Assembly: GCF_026898115.1 (NCBI RefSeq)
Contig: NZ_CP114036.1
Coordinates: 8,612,001-8,676,000, forward strand
DNA: 64,000 bases
Direction of reading: 5' to 3'
Source of the DNA: Streptomyces sp. S465
GTDB taxonomy: Bacteria > Actinomycetota > Actinomycetes > Streptomycetales > Streptomycetaceae
In this document: piece by piece, positions 60,298-64,000 of the stretch
Position numbering within the stretch: the first letter of the stretch is position 1
How the letters are laid out: each line of letters opens with the position of its first letter
Program-made: the position numbers and the translations under genes
Notes under the pieces: generated by a model
Database searches by the model: none
Seen by the model: only the letters and a program-made list of their open reading frames with translations
What the model was told of the DNA's origin: nothing

Positions 60298-60534
60298 ATG
60301 CGTCGCCTTGCCCTTGCCCTTCTGGCCTGTACCACCCTCACACTCGCCGGGTGTGCGCAGGACTTCGACCGGGGTCCTGACGGGGTGGTCACCGACAAGG
60401 TCAAGGACGGGAAGAAGTTCTACCTGGTCGTCGATCCGACCAAGGGGGGCGAGGAGAAGAAGTTCCGGGTCAGCAAGTACGACTACCACGACTGCAACCG
60501 GGGCTCGAAGTACCCCAAGTGCGTGGACGACTGA
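60298..60534 (+). CDS. Small lipoprotein
   Basis: A 78-residue protein with a lipoprotein leader: MRRLALALLACTTLTLAGC with lipobox LAGC (C19). The mature part is charged (DRGPDGVVTDKVKDGKKFYLVVD) and has two more cysteines near the end (DCNRGSKYPKC), possibly a disulfide. Anchored to the outer face of the membrane. Homologues are common in streptomycetes; function unknown. Ends before two strong hairpins. Confidence 0.85.
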   Translation: MRRLALALLACTTLTLAGCAQDFDRGPDGVVTDKVKDGKKFYLVVDPTKGGEEKKFRVSKYDYHDCNRGSKYPKCVDD

Positions 60535-60558
60535 GCCTGAGGGCCTGAGCGTCAGCAC

Positions 60559-60589
60559 CGCGGGCATCGGCCGGCCGCCGATGCCCGCG
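60559..60589. terminator. Hairpin terminator of the lipoprotein gene
   Basis: CGCGGGCATCGG pairs with its perfect complement (12 bp) across a 7-nt loop, 25 bp after the lipoprotein stop. Confidence 0.8.
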
Positions 60590-60605
60590 AAGGCGAACTG
60601 CCCCC

Positions 60606-60640
60606 GCCCCGGCGCACGAGGTGGTGTCGTGCGCCGGGGC
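60606..60640. terminator. Second hairpin, facing endonuclease I
   Basis: GCCCCGGCGCACGA and its 14-bp perfect complement enclose a 7-nt loop (GGTGGTG). It lies 39 bp after the endonuclease stop on the other strand, so it probably terminates that gene. Confidence 0.8.
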
Positions 60641-60678
60641 AGGGCGCGGCGCCGTGGATCACTCCCGGAGGCCGTGGA

Positions 60679-61518
60679 TCACTCCCAGATGGAGTCGACC
60701 CACTCGGGGTGGTCGATGAACGGGTTCCGGTTGTGCTGGAAGCTGTCGTAGATGACCTGGTTGCGGTTCTTCTCGAAGTCGTCCGGCGGGTCCTCGTCGT
60801 TCCACTGCTTCAGTACCGACAGGCGGCCGATGTTGGGGGCGGAGCCGTTGTCGACCTTGTCGTTGGGCTCGAGGTCGGCGAAGCCGTCGTCTCCCTCGTA
60901 GCGGACGGCCATGTAGAGGATCATCCGGGCGACATCGCCCTTGACCTGGTCACGGGGTTCGAAGGAGTCGTCGTCGGTGCGGTTGCCGGCGGCGTCGGGC
61001 ACGTCCTCGCCGCCGTTGTCGAAGTCCTTGTTGCCGCGGATGCTGTTCACCGTGACATTGGCCGGACGCAGGTGGTGCAGGTCGGTGCCGGGCCCGGTGG
61101 CGGTGCCGAAGTCGCCGTGCGACTTCGCCCAGACGTGTTCGCGGTTCCAGTCGTCGGCGTTGCCGCCGTTCTCGTCCTTGGACTGGGAGCGGCCGGAGTA
61201 GAGGAGTATGACGTTCGACGGGTTGTCCGGGTCCTCGTCCGTGGCCTTCAGAGCGTCCCAGACCTCGCTGTAGGACACTTTGGTCTGCTCGCTGATGATC
61301 GTGTGCAGCGCGGCCTTCAGCTCCTGGCCGCTCTTGCCCAGCGCGTCCTGGTAGTAGGTGTCGTCCAGTACCCGTACGGCCGTGGGCCGGTGGTTGTCCG
61401 ATGCGACCGGGGCGACCGGTGTGTCGGCGGCGGCGACCGAGGGGACGGCGATACCGGCCGCGGCCACTACGGCCAGCAGGGAGATGCGCCGTGACCGGCG
61501 CGGGCGATGAGTGGACAT
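60679..61518 (-). CDS. Secreted endonuclease I-family DNase
   Basis: A 279-residue nuclease (Endonuclease_1 family, beta-beta-alpha-metal fold). An export signal is at the N terminus: RRSRRISLLAVVAAAGIAVPS with cleavage near VAAA-DT; the SRRISLL stretch resembles a Tat motif. WNREHVWAKSHG and TDLHHLRPANVTVNSIRGN hold the catalytic histidine and metal ligands. It degrades extracellular DNA for nutrients. Confidence 0.9.
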   Translation of the reverse strand: MSTHRPRRSRRISLLAVVAAAGIAVPSVAAADTPVAPVASDNHRPTAVRVLDDTYYQDALGKSGQELKAALHTIISEQTKVSYSEVWDALKATDEDPDNPSNVILLYSGRSQSKDENGGNADDWNREHVWAKSHGDFGTATGPGTDLHHLRPANVTVNSIRGNKDFDNGGEDVPDAAGNRTDDDSFEPRDQVKGDVARMILYMAVRYEGDDGFADLEPNDKVDNGSAPNIGRLSVLKQWNDEDPPDDFEKNRNQVIYDSFQHNRNPFIDHPEWVDSIWE

Positions 61519-61756
61519 GATGTGGGGGGTGTCCTCTCCGAGACGAGTGCCCGGACCGCCAACGGGGCGTCATGGGCACGTATGTTCAAGGGGTAAGCCC
61601 TGGGAGACTCCCACGCATGACGCCCGAACATGTGTCCATGCTGTGCTCGTTCGGCGTGAATCCGGTGAACACCCGGTGGTCGCCCCTGCGTGTGCTGCCC
61701 TCCGCCGTGCCGGAGGAGACGTGCCGGCGGTGGCGGAGTGCTGGCAATATCGGCGT

Positions 61757-62449
61757 ATGGCTGAACAGATCATCGCCGCGTGTGACGGGGCATCGAAGGG
61801 AAATCCCGGGCCCGCGGCCTGGGCGTGGGTCATCGGCGGCACCGATGGAGCGGTGGAGCGCTGGGAGGCCGGGCCGCTGGGCACCGCGACCAACAATGTG
61901 GCCGAACTCACCGCGTTGGAGCGGCTGTTGGAGTCCACCGACGCGGTCGTGCCGCTACAGGTGCGGATGGACTCCCAGTATGCGATGAAGGCGGTCACCA
62001 CATGGCTGCCCGGATGGCGGAAGAAGGGGTGGAAGACCGCATCGGGTTCGCCGGTGGCCAACCGCGAGCTGGTGATGCGTATCGATGAGCTCTTGGGCGG
62101 CCGCACGGTGGAATTCGTCTATGTGCCGGCCCACCAGATCGACGGTGATCCGTTCAACGCGGCCGCCGACCGGGCGGCCAGCCACACGGCCCGCACACAG
62201 CAGCCCGCGGGCTCCTCGCTCGGCTCCGCCCTGCCACCCCCCGAGGACCGGACGGCGACGCGCCCGGCAGGCCGCGGTGGCGCGGCGCGCCCGCGCACGA
62301 CGACGGCCCAGCGGGGGAGGGGCGCCCGCTCGAAGGGGTCCGTCAAGGCGAAGTTCCCCGGCCGGTGCCGCTGCGGCACGCCCTATGCCAAGGGTGAAAC
62401 GATCATGAAGAACGCCGACGGCTGGGGCCACCCGTCCTGCGCCACCTGA
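61757..62449 (+). CDS. RNase HI with C-terminal cysteine-rich extension
   Basis: A 230-residue protein. The RNase H fold fills residues 4-145 with catalytic D10, E50, D72 and D138. A basic, low-complexity linker follows, then a small cysteine cluster (CRCGTPYAKGETIMKN and HPSC) that may bind zinc. RNase HI removes RNA from RNA-DNA hybrids. The extension could bind nucleic acid (inference). ATG at 61757 gives the normal N terminus. Confidence 0.88.
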   Translation: MAEQIIAACDGASKGNPGPAAWAWVIGGTDGAVERWEAGPLGTATNNVAELTALERLLESTDAVVPLQVRMDSQYAMKAVTTWLPGWRKKGWKTASGSPVANRELVMRIDELLGGRTVEFVYVPAHQIDGDPFNAAADRAASHTARTQQPAGSSLGSALPPPEDRTATRPAGRGGAARPRTTTAQRGRGARSKGSVKAKFPGRCRCGTPYAKGETIMKNADGWGHPSCAT

Positions 62450-62530
62450 GACCGGGCACGGAAATTCTGTGGTGTGTGCCTTCCGAGGTGTGTGCTCCCT
62501 CACTTCTGGATCGATCGGTCCCGAAGTTGC

Positions 62531-62567
62531 TTGACAGTCGAGTTCGGTCCGGGTGAATGTTCTGGCA
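62531..62567 (+). promoter_or_regulatory. Promoter with possible leaderless start
   Basis: A perfect -35 TTGACA (62531-62536) is followed after 17 bp by a weak -10 (TGAATG). The expected start of transcription falls at or next to the MFS ATG (62567), and there is no Shine-Dalgarno sequence. This suggests a leaderless mRNA. Confidence 0.45.
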
Positions 62568-63925
62568 TGAACGATCCAGAATTGCTGTCGGGCAGTACGT
62601 CATGCCTGACCGCGGCGCCCGGCCCGGCCGCCGTGGCGCCCGCACAGTCGGTGGCGCCCGGCCCCCCGGCGGTCGCCGCACCCGACCCCCGCGGGGGTTC
62701 CGCCGGGCTGAGCCGGGCGACGGTGCTGCTGCTGTCGCTCGTGTGCGGCTCGGCGGTGGCCAACATCTACTACGCCCAGCCCTTGCTGCCCGTCATCGCG
62801 AAGGCGCTCGGGGTGTCCGAAGGGGCCGGTGGACTGGTCGTCACCGCCTCCCAGATCGGCTATGCGCTCTCGCTGGCACTGCTGGTGCCCCTGGGCGATG
62901 TGCTCGAACGTCGCCGTCTGGTCAGCGTGTTGCTCGGACTCACCGCCGTGGCCCTGCTCGGCGCGGCCGCGTCCCCGTCGCTGGGTCCCCTGCTCGCCGC
63001 GATCGCGGCGGTGGGGGTGACATCGGCGGTGGCCCAGATCGTGGTGCCCATGGCCGCGTCGCTCGCCGCCGACCACGAACGCGGCTCGGTGGTGGGCACG
63101 GTGATGAGCGGTCTGCTCATCGGCATCATGTTCGCCCGCACCCTCGCCGGGCTGCTCGCCCAGATCGGCGGATGGCAGCTGGTGTTTATCGTCGCGGCCG
63201 TCCTGATGGTCGTGCTGGCCGTCACCCTGCGCCTGGTCCTGAGCCCCGTACCGCCGCCGGAGAGCACGGCCTACCCCCGGCTGCTGCGCTCGGTACTCAT
63301 GCTGGTGCGCACCGAGCCGCTGCTGCGCCGGCGCATGGGCCTGGCCGCGGTCGGGATGGGCTGCTTCACCATCCTGTGGACCGCGTCGTCGTTCCTGCTG
63401 GCCAACCCGCCGTACAACTACCGGCCTGCCGCCATCGGCCTGTTCGGCCTGGCCGGGGTCGTCGGAGCTGTCGCCGCCGTCCTCGCCGGCCGGCTCGCGG
63501 ACCGCGGCCGTGGCCGTCAGGTGGTGACGGGCGGGCTGATCCTGCTGACCGGCAGCTGGGGTGTGCTCGCCGCCGCCGGCCTGGGCGGAGCGGCCGGTCT
63601 GACCGCGCTGATCGTCGGCATCATGGCGCTCAACCTCGCCCAGCAGTCCCTGCTGATCAGCCACCAGAGCGCGATCTACCGCCGGGCCCCGCACGCCCGC
63701 AGCCGGGTGACGACCGCCCTCATGGTCTCCGCGTTCGTCGGCAGCGCCGCCTCCTCGGCGCTGACCGCACTGCTCTACCCGCTCCTCGGATGGACGGGCA
63801 TGTGCGGCCTTGGCGCGCTGATCGCGCTGGCCGGGGTCGGCATCTGGATCCTCGAGCTGCGCCGGCCCAGCCCCTCCGAACCGCTCGCCGCTCCGTCGGC
63901 GGCCCAGGAGGACGACCGTGCCTGA
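62567..63925 (+). CDS. MFS transporter (12-segment)
   Basis: A 452-residue MFS protein. A long Ala/Pro-rich N-terminal tail (residues 1-48) precedes 12 hydrophobic segments. NIYYAQPLLPVIAKALGVSEG and the motif-A loop PLGDVLERRRLV match the YfcJ/AraJ-like DHA1 group. Substrate unknown. No ribosome site precedes ATG at 62567. Confidence 0.88.
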   Translation: MNDPELLSGSTSCLTAAPGPAAVAPAQSVAPGPPAVAAPDPRGGSAGLSRATVLLLSLVCGSAVANIYYAQPLLPVIAKALGVSEGAGGLVVTASQIGYALSLALLVPLGDVLERRRLVSVLLGLTAVALLGAAASPSLGPLLAAIAAVGVTSAVAQIVVPMAASLAADHERGSVVGTVMSGLLIGIMFARTLAGLLAQIGGWQLVFIVAAVLMVVLAVTLRLVLSPVPPPESTAYPRLLRSVLMLVRTEPLLRRRMGLAAVGMGCFTILWTASSFLLANPPYNYRPAAIGLFGLAGVVGAVAAVLAGRLADRGRGRQVVTGGLILLTGSWGVLAAAGLGGAAGLTALIVGIMALNLAQQSLLISHQSAIYRRAPHARSRVTTALMVSAFVGSAASSALTALLYPLLGWTGMCGLGALIALAGVGIWILELRRPSPSEPLAAPSAAQEDDRA

Positions 63926-63977
63926 GACCGCCGACTGCCCCGTCCCGACCACTCTCCCTCATGAAAGGCCCCACACC

Positions 63978-64000
63978 GTGGTGACACCCGTAGGCAGGAC
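63978..64000 (+). CDS. Possible start of a gene cut by the right edge
   Basis: GTGGTGACACCCGTAGGCAG is open to the edge, about 9 nt after AAAGG, with the MFS gene directly upstream. Only 7 codons are visible, so the product cannot be named and even the call is weak. Confidence 0.3.

Overview
The window looks like a piece of a Streptomyces (or close streptomycete) chromosome. The DNA is very GC-rich, GTG and TTG starts occur, most genes sit in ATGA-coupled operons, and there are several mycothiol-type enzymes (maleylpyruvate isomerase and DinB folds), a SigB/F-type sigma factor, Tat-exported enzymes and an Ada-AlkA fusion. No rRNA, tRNA, insertion sequence, phage gene or CRISPR array was seen.

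Layout. 0-9 kb is mixed: a DUF89/ARMT1 phosphatase running in from the left edge; two tandem paralogous small secreted proteins, each with its own terminator; a LysR gene divergent from a diaminopropionate ammonia-lyase; a LysE exporter; three small-molecule enzymes; and a TetR-ferredoxin-P450 cluster. At 9.0-12.4 kb is a vanillate/4-hydroxybenzoate decarboxylase operon (vdcBCD) divergent from an AraC regulator. 12.4-27 kb carries a Tat-exported phospholipase C, a stress-type sigma factor, a CapA-like protein, a lipoglycan-type operon (flippase-like protein, GT87, MptB) led by a ferredoxin-reductase-like protein, an FUSC membrane protein, an Ada-AlkA protein and a TetR.

27-58 kb is a continuous aromatic-catabolism region. 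First comes an IclR-controlled 3-hydroxybenzoate/gentisate operon: 3-hydroxybenzoate 6-hydroxylase, gentisate dioxygenase, isomerase and hydrolase, ending in fumarate and pyruvate. Next is the phenylacetyl-CoA system: paaK-paaI divergent from paaN-thiolase-crotonase-paaH, then paaABCDE. Last is a less familiar island at 42.5-58 kb with a LysR regulator, an extradiol-type dioxygenase, two aldehyde dehydrogenases, an FAH protein, a VOC protein, an alpha/beta hydrolase, a GlcG protein, a MetE-like protein without zinc ligands, an ABM protein, an LhgO-like oxidase, an amidohydrolase, a ThDP enzyme and an Ldh-family dehydrogenase.

The best candidate for an undescribed system is that island. An 18-bp element of the form CGCGCAAG...TTGC (GCAA-N7-TTGC core) occurs upstream of three of its transcription units (44775, 51345, 54196). 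A weaker version (43006) lies between the divergent cupin and carboxymuconolactone-decarboxylase-like genes. This suggests one regulon, probably under the LysR at 43.8 kb. The chemistry it could encode is 2-hydroxy acid to 2-oxo acid to aldehyde to acid, plus meta-cleavage of a catechol; the substrate is not known. A second shared 22-bp element precedes both halves of the paa cluster (33943, 38661), and a relative of it lies between the ferredoxin reductase and FUSC genes (22063).

58-64 kb returns to general genes: two MFS transporters, a small lipoprotein, a secreted endonuclease I, an RNase H with an extra C-terminal cysteine cluster, and the start of a possible gene at the right edge.
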